Source: Allomyces macrogynus ATCC 38327 (taxonomy: Eukaryota > Blastocladiomycota > Blastocladiomycetes > Blastocladiales > Blastocladiaceae). From it: DNA of 64,000 nucleotides. The notes below the pieces were generated by a model. That model had not been told where the DNA came from, ran no database searches, and saw only the letters and a program-made list of their open reading frames with translations. Of this stretch, positions 32,951 through 44,662 are shown piece by piece. Position 1 is the stretch's first letter. Each line of letters opens with the position of its first letter. Where the stretch lies: contig GG745337.1 of the NCBI GenBank assembly GCA_000151295.1, positions 534,516 through 598,515 on the forward strand, read 5' to 3'. Made by a program: the position numbers and the translations under genes.

Positions 32951-33355
32951 CTACACCTGCTTGAACGGCGACCAAATCCCGCGCACCGCCGGCGTCGACG
33001 AGACGACCCCACCCTTGATCGCGGGCTTGGCGTGCGCATCGGCGGCCTCGGTCAACAACTTGATGTGCTCTTGAATCTCCTTGGAAGACATGTTCTTCAC
33101 GCACAGCACTTTTTGCCGGCCCGAGATGAACGTGCCCTTGACGAGCGGGTGCTTGGACGGGCGCGGGTGCACAACCATTTCCACGTGCGGGTGCGCCTCG
33201 GCAAATTGCACGAGGTCGCGCTGGAAGAAATCAATCAGGCCACGGCTCGACCCGGACCGCTCGCAGTAGTTGAAGACGATGCGCTTAATTTGAGGCACGA
33301 ACATGCCCACGCCGTTCTTGAAGACCGGGATGGGGAGTGGCGGGCGGGGCGGCAT
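32951..33355 (-). CDS. Mitochondrial large-subunit ribosomal protein mL43
   Basis: Single-exon 134-aa protein with the L51/S25/CI-B8 thioredoxin-like fold: IKRIVFNYCERSGSSRGLID, LVQFAEAHPHVEMVVHPRPS KHPLVKGTFISGRQKVLCVK, then NMSSKEIQEHIKLLTEAADA. The pattern YCE..GSSRG..FF.....FA...P...V...P..HP...G.Y..G..K...V.N is that of mL43 (yeast MRPL51). It is a component of the mitoribosome large subunit. No separate presequence is evident, as is common in this family. Start at the ATG at 33355 (PPRPPLPIPVFKNGVGMFVP). Length fits the family. Confidence 0.92.
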   Translation of the reverse strand: MPPRPPLPIPVFKNGVGMFVPQIKRIVFNYCERSGSSRGLIDFFQRDLVQFAEAHPHVEMVVHPRPSKHPLVKGTFISGRQKVLCVKNMSSKEIQEHIKLLTEAADAHAKPAIKGGVVSSTPAVRGIWSPFKQV

Positions 33356-33793
33356 CGTGGATGGGTAGGCAGGATTGGCGAGCTCGAGAAGGAGGAGCGC
33401 TGGCCAGGAGCGAGCGGATGGGCGGGCGGGCGGATGCGGGACTGAGCGGGATCGGCGTTCCGTGGTGCCGGCGGCGTCGTGCAGCAAGTTGTGGTCGACG
33501 TGTGGTCGTGATAGTGGACCAAAGTGCTGTCGCTTGCGAACGGCCGGCCAGAATGAAGTGATTTTGTACTGGTGATCAGCGAGATGCAAGCGGCACGTGA
33601 GCAAGCCGTGCTCCTCCACCGCACGCGAACCAAAATCCCTGGCAATGGCAAGCTGCCGCACCTTGACCAAGTCCTGCTCGAATCATTTAATTGCACCTCT
33701 GCCCGACAACTCGCTGCTCTCCGCCTTGCCGGTAACCGCAATAACAAGTTCCACCACGTTCGGCTCAAGTGCCGGCCCCGTCTCCGCTCGAAA
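33356..33793. other. Divergent promoter region
   Basis: 438 bases between the oppositely oriented mL43 and MINDY genes; probably carries both promoters. Open frames through it have no domain. Confidence 0.4.
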
Positions 33794-35771
33794 ATGGCCA
33801 CAACTGAAGTACCGACCGACCATTCGAACGCGACGGCCGACCCGCCGAGCACGACCATGGACGAATTACCCGTGCAAATTACGCGTGATGCCGCCCAGAA
33901 CAGCGAAACAGCCCCGAGTAAGTTGCCAGAACCTCAGCTGTTACGCAGATCGAATTACGTGGTGCTCACCTTGCCGAGGTCCCGCTGCTCAAGATGCTCT
34001 CGTGCACATCGAGCCATTGGTAGATTCGCTCGTTACCGCGACCCAGACGCTCAGCGTGAGCGATCATGTTCCCGAGTGCAACGTCCACCCATCTGCTCCA
34101 GCAGCATCGCCGTCGAGCGCGGATCCTGTTCAGCAGGCGGCAGGCTCAGCGCTGTCGTCACCACCGCCACTCGTCGAGCTCGAAAACGTGCAAAGCCATG
34201 CGCAATCGACCACCACCTCGACCTCGCCATTGACCTCGGGCGCCGACGCGACGACAGCGCACCCGCTCAAGACGCCAGCATTGACCCCTGCGGTAAAGAG
34301 TGCCGCCAGCCCGCACTCGATCCCGTTGCCCGCATCCCGCGCGATCACCCCAACCCCGTCCCGCCCCGTGACCCCGGCCGCCGCAGTCGACCCGCTGCTC
34401 GTCTACGCCGTCAAGGAAATCGTGTTCCCTTACTCGCACCTTCCCGACCCACGGATCCGCATCGTCTGCCAAAACGCCAACGGCCCGTGCCCCTTGCTCG
34501 CCCTTGTCAACGCCCTCGCTCTCCGCGGCAATCTGCGCTTACCCATCGCCGATTCCGTCACCTACGACCACCTCGTCGCGGAACTCGGCGAGTACTTGCT
34601 GACGTCCGGCAACCACGCCGAACTCGACCTCGCGGGCGCGCTGCACTTAATCCCGAGCCTGACGCGCGGCCTCGACGTGAACGTGCGGTTCGACGGGATC
34701 GACCAGTTTGACGCGACCGGCAACCACGAACTGGCGCTGTTCCGCGCATTCCACCTCCCGCTCGTGCACGGATGGACCGTCGACCCGCAGGACGCGTCCG
34801 CGTGGGCAGTCCTGGGCCCCGGCGGGCGGGGGAAATCATTCGATGCGGCGGCGGTCCTCGCCGCATCGACCGACGACGACGACCCTCGCGTCCGTGCTGA
34901 CGCGGAAATCGCTCGCGCGTTTCTCGCGTCCTCAGCCGCACAGTTGACCGTCCACGGGTTGCACGCGCTGGCAACGTCGTTGCCCGTGGGTTCGCTCGCG
35001 GTCCTGTTTCGCGGGAACCATTTCCATGTCATGTATGTGCGCCGCATCGGGGAACTGTACACGCTCGTCACGGATGTCGGGTATGCTGCACACAGGGAGA
35101 TTGTGTGGGAGTCGTTGGTCTCGACGGATGGCGATAGCGTGTTTGTGGATGGAGCGTTTGAGCCGGCGAAACCGATTCACGACGAGCCTCCTCAGGCCGC
35201 TGCGACGCCCAGTGCCAGGCCGGGGACACCCGTGGGGATCCCGCAAACAGATGCGGAGGTCGCGGTCGGGATTGCGGGCGCGGACGGATTTTACGCGGCG
35301 CACGCAGACGCAACTGGTGCCGCTGGGTACGCGGCGGTGCCCGACCCGGACGCCGACAAAGAGTACGCGGTTCTTTCTTCCCAGCGGTTCAAGCGAGATT
35401 GATGAAATTCACCACCATCTCCCTGGCACGACCCTAGTTTTGCACTCGCGCTCGCTCTGCAAGAAGAAGAGAACCAACAAGCACGCGCTGCCGCGGAAGC
35501 ACGCGCTGCCGCGGCCGGCAATGCCGCAGCGGCTACAGCTGCTTCCCACCCACCACCCACTCCACCAGCACCACGCCGCGCACCGTCTCCCGACGACGAC
35601 CAGCGCCCGCTCGCTCAACTGCGCGACCACCTGACGCGCGCGCAACTCGGCGGCGCACCACCGTCCAGCAGCAACCCGTCCAAGACCGCGCCCACGCAAC
35701 GCGCAGTCGTGACGAGCGCGATCGATAAGGTCAAGAAAATGACCAAGGACGACAATTGCCTGATCATGTAG
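33794..35771 (+). CDS. MINDY-family (FAM63) deubiquitinase
   Basis: Cysteine protease that trims Lys48-linked ubiquitin chains. Exon 1 starts at 33794 and ends at a GTAAGT donor. Exon 2 (from about 33991) has a disordered Ser/Pro/Thr-rich region and then the catalytic domain. The active-site Cys lies in RIVCQNANGPCPLLALVNAL, followed by LDLAGALHLIPSLTRGLDVN and LALFRAFHLPLVHGWTVDP, and the catalytic His in FRGNHFHVMYVR, then LYTLVTDVGYAAHREIVWES. A last intron (GTTCAAG..CCTAG, about 35391-35435) leads to FALALALQEEENQQ, the ubiquitin-binding helix seen in MINDY-1/2. A low-complexity stretch and a basic tail ending in CLIM (a CaaX-type prenylation box) close the protein at the TAG at 35769. 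Catalytic residues are intact and the exons splice in frame. Confidence 0.9.
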
Positions 35772-35821
35772 ATAAAAACAAGGTATATATAAACTAAAGA
35801 AAACTTTTCGCTCCGCCTGCC

Positions 35822-37891
35822 TCAAACCATGGCCACCTCGTCGCGCGCACGCTCGGCCTCGCGCCTCTTCCGGGCCCACTGCATCCAGCACAGCGTGAGC
35901 GCGACGAGGCACCCGGCGCCGGCATTCGCCTGCATCCAGTAGAAATTCGGGTCCCAGAGGTCCGCGGACGGGACGGCGTGCGCCTTGCGCGCCTTGACGA
36001 CAGCGTTCGAGACGAATCCGGCGACGAGGCACGCGCAGGACCAGGCGGTCAGGATCTTTATGTGCGGGTGAAGTGGATCAGTGAACTTCTGGGTGGTGAA
36101 GTTAGCGCGAGCAAGGAGGTTCGTACTAGGCCATAGAGCGGACCGATGTTGCGGGACCCGAACATGTCCGTCACGCAGCCCGGGATCATGGTGAGCCCCG
36201 CGCCGTAGGCGCTATCGAATCGAACCAACCCATCGATAATCAGTCACCAAATCACGAACCTCGACCACGGCTCCGAATTGAATGTACCCCTGCAAGATCC
36301 AAATCCCCGCACAGAACATGGGCACGCTCCCGGAATGAAATGCGTGCATCATCAGCCCGAGCGCGAGCATCTGGCACAGTTCCGCGACTGCAAACAGCGG
36401 CAGCCGCCCGACACGGTCCGAAATCCGACCAAACGCCAAGCTCCCGACAATGTGCGTGAGGCCATTGATAGCAATCACGGTCGGCGGGAACGTGGGCGAC
36501 GCGACGTGCATGACGGACCGCAACAGGTCGGCCGTTTTCGGGATCAACACGAGCCCGCCCATCAGATTCGAGAAGAACAGGTAGTAGAGGAGCAGGTACC
36601 GCACCGTCGCGGCGTACTCAACGTAGACGGACCGCTTGGGCGCCGGGAGCTTGAGAATCGAGGCACCATCGACGGCGGCCGCGAGCTTGACGAGCTCGTG
36701 GTGGTCTGTGTGCAGCGGCTCGGCGATCACGCTGTGGTGCGACCGCGGGCTGCCGACCATTGGCGCCTCGTGCACAAAGTCGTCGCGCGACGAATGCACG
36801 GGCGAGCACGGCTCGCTCTCGTCGTCGGCGTCCACCGCGTCCACGACCAGTTGCGCTTTCGCATCCTCGTCGGCCGCGTGCACGGGCGTGATACGGAGCG
36901 CCACGGGCGCGGCCCCCGGCGGCGGGAACCGCAGCACAATTGCGCAGACCATTTGCACGGCGAATGCGGTCGCGGCAAAGATGAAGAAGGTCGCGGGGAG
37001 ACCTGTCGCGTTGATGAGCGCTGTGAACAGGAAACTGCCGAGGACGGCGCCGCACCCGAACCCGGAGACGGCGACGCCCGCCGACAGGCCGAGCTTGTCG
37101 TGGAAGTTCTTTTGTAGGGCTAGATGCAGGAGTCGGTCAGAATTGGATGCAAATGAAGTCGCCAGCCGGTTCATACCCGTGATCAGACTGAGATACGCCA
37201 TGCCGGACCCGACGCCGCCAACGATGCCGGATCCGACGTAGAGCAGCGGCACCGACTTGACGAGACAGCTGATGCCAGAAATAATGTTGCCGAGCGCGAA
37301 GAGTGCGCACCCGACGAAGGCGGGCGTGCGCGGGCCATGCCGCTCGAGCGCCGGGCCAACGGCAAACGCCGAGAAGCCGAGACAGCAGAGCGACAGGAAA
37401 AAGGTCATCGAGACGACTTCTTCGGTGGACCCGAATCTTGATGAGATGGGCGCATTGAAGACGGACCTGTGCAAAGTCGGGTGACGTTAGTCACAGTCGC
37501 ATTGGCCCAGAATTGCATCACATGAGCGTCAAAACGTACCATGACAAGATGGTGCCGAGAAACAGCTGGAGCAGGAACGCGGCGGGCAGCATCTGGTACC
37601 GATTGAATCGCGGGCCGTACCCGAGAAACAGCGTCTGCTCACGCTTGAGCGCCTGTTCATTGGTTGGAAGTCGATTGTGCCACGGAGAAGTCAGCAACAG
37701 ATGGGGTGGCGCAGTGAACGAATCGAGCGAACCGCTGGATCCACGGGCCGTCGTGCCGTGTCGTTGAAATGCGTGCCGACTCGGGCCAGGCCCGCGCGGA
37801 GAAGTTGGAGGGCGGTGCGACGGCGGTGTACGGGCCCGTCGTTGGCAGGGCCGGACGGCACTGCCGTTGATGCAGGGTCGAGCTCGTCCAT
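35822..37891 (-). CDS. OFA-type major facilitator (monocarboxylate/oxalate-formate-like) transporter
   Basis: MFS permease with about 12 helices, probably in the plasma membrane. Exon 1 from the ATG at 37891 is a hydrophilic N-terminus. The next exon holds helix 1 (MLPAAFLLQLFLGTILSW), then, after a GTACGT intron, SVFNAPISSRFG. That WSVFNAP signature is typical of the OFA (oxalate/formate antiporter) family. Then VSMTFFLSLCCLGFSAFAVG, LLYVGSGIVGGVGSGMAYLS, GLSAGVAVSGFGCGAVLGSF, a long acidic central loop (DAVDADDESEPCSPVHSSRD), YLLLYYLFFSNLMGGLVLIP and LAFGRISDRVGRLPLFAVAE. The last exons give TMIPGCVTDMFGSRNIGPLY and a final helix to the TGA at 35822. Substrate cannot be told: a monocarboxylate is likely from the family, not proven. 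The first exon junction (phase 0, GTTCGC donor) is inferred. Confidence 0.85.
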
Positions 37892-40545
37892 GGTTGACGA
37901 TGCCGACCGTTGCAGCTGAAGAAGTTGGGATTGACGGCTGCGCGTTGCGTGGGAGCGCTGGCAGCAGCTCGGGAGGCTCGCTGGTCGGGATGCGGTGCAG
38001 GCCTGAGGCAGGTGCTCTTGTGGCCGGCGTCGTCTTGGTTGCAGCTTGCCGCTGTGCGGGTCTCGATGCTTTTGAGGGCGCAGCGCGAGGAGGAGAATAT
38101 TGCTGCGAGAGAGAGAATCGCTGAGCGGGGGTCGCGCGGGCCGCTCACCAGGGACAACGCGACGGCGGCGCCTGGCGTGCACGCGTCCCGGCATGCCGGC
38201 GGCGTGTCCCCTGATGGGCGCGGCGGGATCCCCATGCCGACTCATCGCCGCCCGCGTGGCGAGCATGGCATGCCTTGTTGAGCCCATGCGGCCGGTGCCA
38301 TGAACGGCGGTTGGAGCGCGGCGGTGGCGGCAGGATGAACAGCGTCGCGTCGCGCAACGAGCCACGCTCGGTTGCGTGATCGCCAATCGCGCGCCGTCCA
38401 AGCGCCTCGCGCGCAACACAAGGAAGGGGCACCGCAGGCCGCAGGTTCGTCGGCAAAGAGCACCCACCGCACACCCGGCCATCCATCACTCTAAACATGC
38501 TGCCGCCAGCACCATCGACGGACGCCCGCCAAAGGCACACGCGCCTCACCAAACCCGGCGCAGTTTTGATCGGTCGGTTGTCCGGTCCCGCCCCCGCGCC
38601 CGCGTCCTCGTCGTTACCTATCTCTTGCTCGCCAAGACTTGAGGACCCGAACCCGCGTCTCAACCCGCCATGGCCGCGTGGCCCTGTTTTCATCTCAGGG
38701 TCGACGTGCTGTCTTTGTTTTCCCACCGAGCAATGCTTCCGACCGTGGTTCTCTTGCTCGGGTATCGATTGGGCACGTGATGGAAACAGTCGAGACATCA
38801 TCCGGCACTCTGCTGCCCAGCCTTCAACTTGTGCATACCAACAGACACTCAGCGCAAGTCGATCGCGGTAGTCCGTAACGATGGATACAAAGTGTGATTT
38901 GCATGGCGCCAAATACAGCTGTTGAAACCGCCGGACGGGGAACAGCAGGTCAAACCGACAGCCTTCACGCTTGAGCACAAACATCCTGGCGGTTGGTGGG
39001 GGTGGATCTGTTGTGTTGCGTCGGTTTCAAGGCAAGACACATCAATACGCATCCACAGTGAGCCCAAGGATAAGAGAAAGGCAAGCACCTTTACAGGAGA
39101 CTATAGGGTTGCAGCGGTCCACACGTCCATGGGGTTGGACCGGTCCGCACGCCCACAGTAGTTTCCAAGTGGATTCTCGGGTCTTAGCGCCCGGAGAGGC
39201 AAAAATGCTCCGAACGAAATTCATCTTGCTCTCGCTCCGGTCTTACCTGAGATAAAAAATCACGAGCACGTTGGGATTCGAAAGTTTATGTACGCAGACC
39301 CCAAATATTTAATATGGTGGTGCAAAAGCGCGAAAGCAGTGTTGGGCAGGATTGTGCAGGGACCATGCCCGACCGTTAGCCCGTCCACCGCAGGTGCACT
39401 CGCCCACCGCTATCGCCGTCTCGCTCTCGTCGTCGGCGACCGTGAGGACCACCTCGCCTCGGAGGGGGACGTGTTAGCCGCTTCACCGCGCGCCCGTTCA
39501 AATGTGAGTGGAAAATTAGGGCTAAATCAGCTAATTTGAATAGCACACTCACTTTTGGACAGCTGTTTGCTTTGTTCCCCACATGCTTTCACCTCCATTC
39601 TGTCCCGAAAACCAAGCTTCACGGTTCGAGCTCGAACCCGACCAAGTCGACCAAAATGAAATAACATTTCTCAGCTCATTCGTGCGTTCCGAATTAGACA
39701 TTACGAGACATGACCGTGACATGCTGGCTCCACGCACGAAGTTCCCGTCGCCTCCCTCCACCATGTTGTTTTCCTGTGAAGGGGAGCGCGCGCTGTCGTA
39801 GGCCCACGACCCCGATCGGGCGAAGACGACGACATGGATCAGGAAGGGGCCAGAGAAAACTCGACTCGGTCCGACGCGACCAGGCGACGCGGGATCAACC
39901 GGTGATCAAAGCGAGTAGCGAGAAGCAGCCGCGCGGGTTTCAGACGGCCGGACGCGGCGGCAGGGGTCAATGACGCGCGCGAGCAGCCGTCAACTCGCTC
40001 GGGTCGAACTGTCGGACGATGAGTGAGGGCGACGGACGTTCGCGCATCTTCTCTACCCAGATTGACCTATGGGTTCACACTGGCGGGCCGTGTTCGAGCA
40101 AGGGGGATGATGTGCTTGCGGTGCTGAGGGGTCTCCAGCGGACATGCGCGGTCAGAGGACGCGCTGAAGGTGTCATTGGAGTTTGATTGCAGGAGTTGTT
40201 TGCTGTTCTTTTTTGACTTGTTCCTTGGTTGATGCGGTCGCATGGGCGCTCGAGCCGAAGGGGTGAGATAACCTGACGTTGGCCAGCTCGGGTTGTTGCT
40301 GGTCTTCATGGACAGTCGCTTGCCCGTGCCGCCAGTGAACGCGAGCAAGAACACCTTCTCAAGAGATGCGCCTGGCCTTGTGAGTGATCTACACAAGTCC
40401 CGCACGCTAGTCGCCACCGTCTATTGCTATCCGACAAGTCTTTCTCAACCCAGCCCACCGCAACGTTCCTCTGCTCCAAACGGACCGCATCCACGTCCAC
40501 CGCACCCTCACCCACCCACACTCCATTTCGCACCCTCACCCTTTC
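37892..40545. other. Gene-poor 2.6-kb stretch
   Basis: Contains a 279-codon reverse open frame (38145-38984) and shorter ones, all Arg/Gly/Pro/Cys-rich with no domain or intron signals; I read them as chance frames. AT-richer near 39240-39330. No gene supported. Confidence 0.45.
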
Positions 40546-41405
40546 TTACTCCGGATGCGCCAAGAAATTCTCGCCCGGTTTCCGGCCATGGATCTTGGCC
40601 TCGATCGTCTTGGACGTGACCCGCCCCGCGAAAAATGTGCCCGGGTGCTTGGGCACCGTGTACTCGGGCACTTCTTTGCCATTCAAGATATTGAACCGAC
40701 CGTGCTCGTCGTGCCCGCCGAGATTTGGGTGCGGGTTGGGCGGCGGGACATCGTCGGCTCGCCGCGGCGGGGCCGGGTCGGTCGGGAGTGGGACTTTCCG
40801 GAGCGCGCGTTGCAGCGAGGGGGGGTGCGGCTCGTAAACGGCTTGCAGGGCGGCGCGGTGCGCCGCAACGTATTCCTCGTGCTGTGCAGAAAAGTGGCCG
40901 AGAACGGTCCGTGGGATCGGCGGGATCTTGTGGTACCCGGTGCCGAGCGGTTGACCGAGAAAGGTTGACTTGTAGGAAGAAAGGTAGGCGAGCTGGGGTG
41001 GGCAGGTGCAGAGCGGCATCAGTTGGGTGGGTACGTCGAGCGGAAGGGACGGCGTAGACTGGTGCGGACCTTGTCGCCGTGACTCGCCCACTCGGCCGGG
41101 TGCCGCGCGCGCGACAGATTGTCCTGGTAGTCGTGGATCGCGTGCTTGCGGACAGGGCTTCCCTGCCGGTTCCGAAAGGAATGGTGTCAGCGCTTGAGCA
41201 TGATGGTGGGGCCACGTCGCGCTGTCGGAGCTGTGCGCACAGTGTGGTTGACAAAGCTTGCCTGCGCCGTTGTCGTGAACGCCGTCATGGGGTCCGTCTG
41301 CGTTTCCACGGCGTAGCAGGTCAGAGGCGAATGGTTGACGGGGAGTCGACGAGTGATGGCCGCGCCTACTTTGTCAGCGGACCCCCATGGGATATTGGAG
41401 GTCAT
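40546..41405 (-). CDS. Uncharacterised protein, possibly flagellar/microtubule-associated
   Basis: Three reverse-strand blocks look like exons of one gene: from the ATG at 41405 (MTSNIPWGSADKVGAA, then TTTAQASFVNHTVRTAPTAR); KHAIHDYQDNLSRARHPAEW then ASHGDKVRTSLRRPFRST; and AYLSSYKSTFLGQPLGTGYH, TVLGHFSAQHEEYVAAHRAA, FNILNGKEVPEYTVPKHPGT to the stop at 40546. The Tyr/Pro/Gly-punctuated, extended sequence with xYxSxFxG phrases resembles small microtubule inner proteins of cilia, but I cannot name a family. Splice phases between the blocks did not resolve cleanly, so exon limits are approximate or a one-base error is present. No membrane segment or enzyme motif. Confidence 0.45.
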
Positions 41406-42000
41406 AGTTGGTAGATTTGCTTTGAAAACGTCGAGAGCGGTCGAGCTGGACGTGACTGCACGGACGAGGGCCGGTTACGTTGGCAGCTGAAGTCGGTTAG
41501 GGTCGCAAGGCGCGCAATCGAGGCCAGAGCACGTCCGGCGAGGTGCAAAAGTCCTTGTGAATGATCTGCAGCGAGTTGGGAGGATATGCGGGCTGTCCAG
41601 GGTTCGGGTTGGTTGAAGGACGTGGGGCTGGCCGGCGTCGTCGTCGCGAGTTGGCCAGAGTTGGCTGTTGGGTGATCTCTCGCTGTGCAAATTGGAGTCA
41701 AAACTCATCGTTCCAACGTGACCGCGTCGAATTAATGTGACGGTTTGTTGCTGTCACACGACCAAGCTCGGCTGGTCATGCTCAAGATGCTGTTCTCCTC
41801 TTCAATCCTGGTAATACAGCCCTCGGCCGAATAACGTTTGAAAACGGCAGCAACGGGTTCCATCTTGCCCACCTCGATACCCAGCTTCCTCTCCTCCACC
41901 AGCCATGCCGGGCGCCACACGCGCGCCAACACCTGCACTACCCAACGGCCGCACGATCGCGGCCACAAAACTCGCGCCGACATTCTTGTGGCACGCGCTT
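41406..42000. other. Intergenic, no gene seen
   Basis: Lies between two genes on the minus strand. Holds the 5' flank of the 40546-41405 gene and the 3' flank of the zinc-binding protein gene. No gene recognised. Confidence 0.4.
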
Positions 42001-42408
42001 TTACTTGTCATCATCATTATCCTCGTCCTCGTCGTCTTCTTGGCCCTTCTTCCCGCCAGTCGACGTCGGATCGACGCGCTTCAAGTCGCCAAACAGCATG
42101 CCGCACTTTTTGCACTTTCCGCCCGTGGCCTGGCGCATCGCGCATTTCTTGCACAGCGTTGGGCACTGGCACACGGACCCGCCGTACTCGATGGGTTGCT
42201 TGTGGCACGCGAGGCACAGCAGCGCGTCGGTGGGGGCGGTAGCGTCGGCCATGATCGTTGTTGGAGGGGTGGCCGTGGTCGAGGTCGTGGTCGAAGCGGG
42301 CGTAGTTGCGCTTGGTGCTGCGGTCGTCAACTTGGGTAGCGTGCTGAAGCGAGCGGGAAAGTGGACGCGCAGGCGGGCGAAGAGCGATGTTGGGCGGCCA
42401 CCGAGCAT
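42001..42408 (-). CDS. Small zinc-binding (RING-like) protein with acidic tail
   Basis: Compact cysteine array CLACHKQPIEYGGSVCQCPT, CKKCAMRQATGGKCKKCGML: four CxxC/CxC pairs, as in a RING or zinc-ribbon fold. It is followed by an acidic C-terminus (QEDDEDEDNDDDK) and the TAA at 42001. Two starts are possible. The ATG at 42408 adds an Arg/Ser-rich presequence (FARLRVHFPARFSTLPKL) that looks like a mitochondrial targeting peptide. The ATG at 42252 gives an 83-aa cytosolic form. I use 42408 because it leaves a good presequence, with moderate confidence. Function unknown. Confidence 0.6.
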   Translation of the reverse strand: MLGGRPTSLFARLRVHFPARFSTLPKLTTAAPSATTPASTTTSTTATPPTTIMADATAPTDALLCLACHKQPIEYGGSVCQCPTLCKKCAMRQATGGKCKKCGMLFGDLKRVDPTSTGGKKGQEDDEDEDNDDDK

Positions 42409-42916
42409 GGAACGTTGCGGTGGAGTAGGCTTGTAGCGAGTTGAGCGCGGTGCTGCTGCTGCCAGGCCCGCGTGTTGATGTTGGTCGAGCAAACCTGTTA
42501 GCAACAACCAAAACACGACGCGTGTCGTGAGGGGAGTGTTCAGTTCCCCTGGTCGTGGTGCTTGGCAAACGAGACCACAGTTTGTCTCGCGCTTCCCTCG
42601 TGCAACTCACGACAGCGCGTCCCACGCCCAAGGACGAGCTGTCACTCGGTAGAGATTGCGGATCAATTACCTGTAATCATGGCTGAGGAGAAGTATTTAT
42701 CTGTGGCGACGTGAAGTAGTCCCCTCCATTGACCGAGAGCCTCACGTGGAAGCGGGCGCGACCGGTTGGGCGTACATCCCCCGCGGTTCAAGCCGTTTGA
42801 GCAGCAAACAGCACAGCAACCACACCATCAACGATCAACTCGTTCTCGGTGCTCCGCAACGCCGACGACCAGCTCTACACCTAGCGCCCCGTTACCCGCC
42901 GCCACTAGCTGCAAAC
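42409..42916. other. Divergent promoter region
   Basis: Between the minus-strand zinc protein and the plus-strand IDH gene; no gene recognised. Confidence 0.4.
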
Positions 42917-44209
42917 ATGCTGTCCTCCATGTCTTCGTCGCTGGCCCGCGTTGCCGCCACTCAGGTAGCGATCACATGCCGTCACGGTCCCTTCCAGCAA
43001 GCCAGCAAGCGCCGACCTGTTTTGATGTCCAGCGGAGATACCATGAACGCGAAAGCTCATCATGTTCGACATATTCTCTCTGATGCTGCTGTCTAGGCCG
43101 CCAAGCGCTCGCTTGCGTCGGTCGCTTCGGTACGCCCGGCTTGTCAAGTACTGTTCGAAACGTTTGGTGCTCTTTTCTTACACGAAGGCGGGCATCAACA
43201 TTAACAGGAAATGCACACGGTCACGCTGATCCCGGGTGACGGCATTGGCCCCGAGATCTCCGAGTCGGTCAAGAAGATCTTTGCCGCGGCCGACGTCCCG
43301 ATTCAGTGGGAGGAGGTTTCGGTGGCCCCGATTCTCGTCAAGGGTAAGACGACGATCCCCGAGGACGCGATTCTGTCGATCAAGAAGAACAAGATTGCGC
43401 TCAAGGGCCCGCTCGCCACGCCCATTGGCAAGGGCCACGTCTCGCTCAACCTGACGCTGCGCCGTACGTTTGACCTCTACGCGAACCTGCGCCCCTGCCG
43501 GTCGATTGAAGGGTTCAAGACCCCCTACGACAATGTCAACTCGGTCCTGATTCGCGAGAACACCGAGGGCGAGTACTCGGGCATCGAGCACGAGGTCGTG
43601 CCCGGTGTGGTCCAGTCGATCAAGCTGATTACGCACGAGGCTTCGGAGCGTGTTGCTCGTTTTGCGTTCGAGTACGCGCAGTCGTCGGGGCGCAAGATTG
43701 TCACGGCCGTGCACAAGGCCAACATCATGCGGCTGTCGGACGGCATGTTCCTCGAGACGTGCCGCGAAGTTGCCAAGGAGTACCCGGACATTCACTTTGA
43801 CGAGCAGCTGCTCGACCGCGCGTGCCTGCACATTGTCCAGAACCCGACTGCCTACTCGGACCGCGTCATGGTTATGCCCAACCTCTACGGTGATATTCTC
43901 TCGGACCTCGGCGCTGGTCTGATTGGCGGGCTCGGTCTGACGCCCTCGGGCAACATTGGCCAGCACGCGTCGATCTTCGAGTCGGTGCACGGCACGGCCC
44001 CCGATATCGCCGGCAAGGACCTTGCCAACCCGACGGCGCTGCTCCTCTCGTCGGTCATGATGCTGCGGCACATGGGGCTCACGGGCAAGGCCGACCAGAT
44101 TGAGAACGCGGTTCTTTCGACGATTGCCAAGGGCGAGACGCTCACGGGCGATCTGGGCGGCAAGGCGACCAACTCGCAGTTCACCGAGGCCGTCATCAAG
44201 GCGCTGTAA
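42917..44209 (+). CDS. IDH2: Mitochondrial NAD-dependent isocitrate dehydrogenase subunit 2 (IDH2/IDH3A type)
   Basis: TCA-cycle enzyme subunit: isocitrate + NAD to 2-oxoglutarate + CO2 + NADH in the mitochondrial matrix. Exons 42917-42964 ([11 protein letters not shown]), 43097-43129 ([11 protein letters not shown]) and 43208-44209 join in phase 0 to give 360 aa. The first two encode the targeting presequence. The core shows [95 protein letters not shown] and [20 protein letters not shown], which include the substrate-binding Ser/Arg/Tyr/Lys and Asp residues of the catalytic subunit. The NTEGEYSG and KANIMR spelling is of the catalytic (IDH3A/Idh2) type. Complete and intact. Confidence 0.96.
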
Positions 44210-44662
44210 CAGCGTTCCTCTTGCTTGGCTTCGCTTCCTCCACTTTATTGATTTGTTCTTTGGGTCTCCGTGTGTTCTCTCCGTTTTTGCTCCGTTTTCT
44301 TTCTGGTTTTGGCGTCTCTTTCGTCGTCGAATGGTGGGTTGTGCATTTCCAGCAGTGCAAAATGGGAATCCCTTTTTCCAACTTCTCGCTCTTGCCTTTC
44401 ACATTTTCTCTCTTGCACCCGCTTTCCATCATCACCATTTTTCGCAGTCAAGCTTGCCCTTCCTCCATCACAACACCCACCTCTCCTTCGTGCGCGCTCA
44501 CGCCGGACCCTCCCGGAACCCATTCCTCTCCACCGCAACTTGCTGCACTCCGCTGACGTCGCCGGCGCCACCGAACGAACGACGCCGCCGCGCCCGCAGC
44601 AGCAATCGTCGACGAGTTCAGGCCCCAGGGCTCGCACCGACCATTCATTCTCTCCTCCATCC
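44210..44662. other. IDH 3' flank and upstream region of the adaptor gene
   Basis: T-rich and CT-rich, consistent with a 3' UTR followed by a 5' UTR. No gene seen. Confidence 0.4.

Noticed and set aside
38145..38984. 279-codon reverse open frame
   Set aside because: Arg/Gly/Cys/His-rich with no domain, overlapped by equally long frames on the other strand; no intron signals or conserved motif.
41905..42339. Plus-strand frame with a strongly hydrophobic segment opposite the small zinc protein
   Set aside because: The hydrophobic run is the complement of the acidic DEDNDDD tail of the minus-strand gene, whose cysteine array is a far better coding signal.
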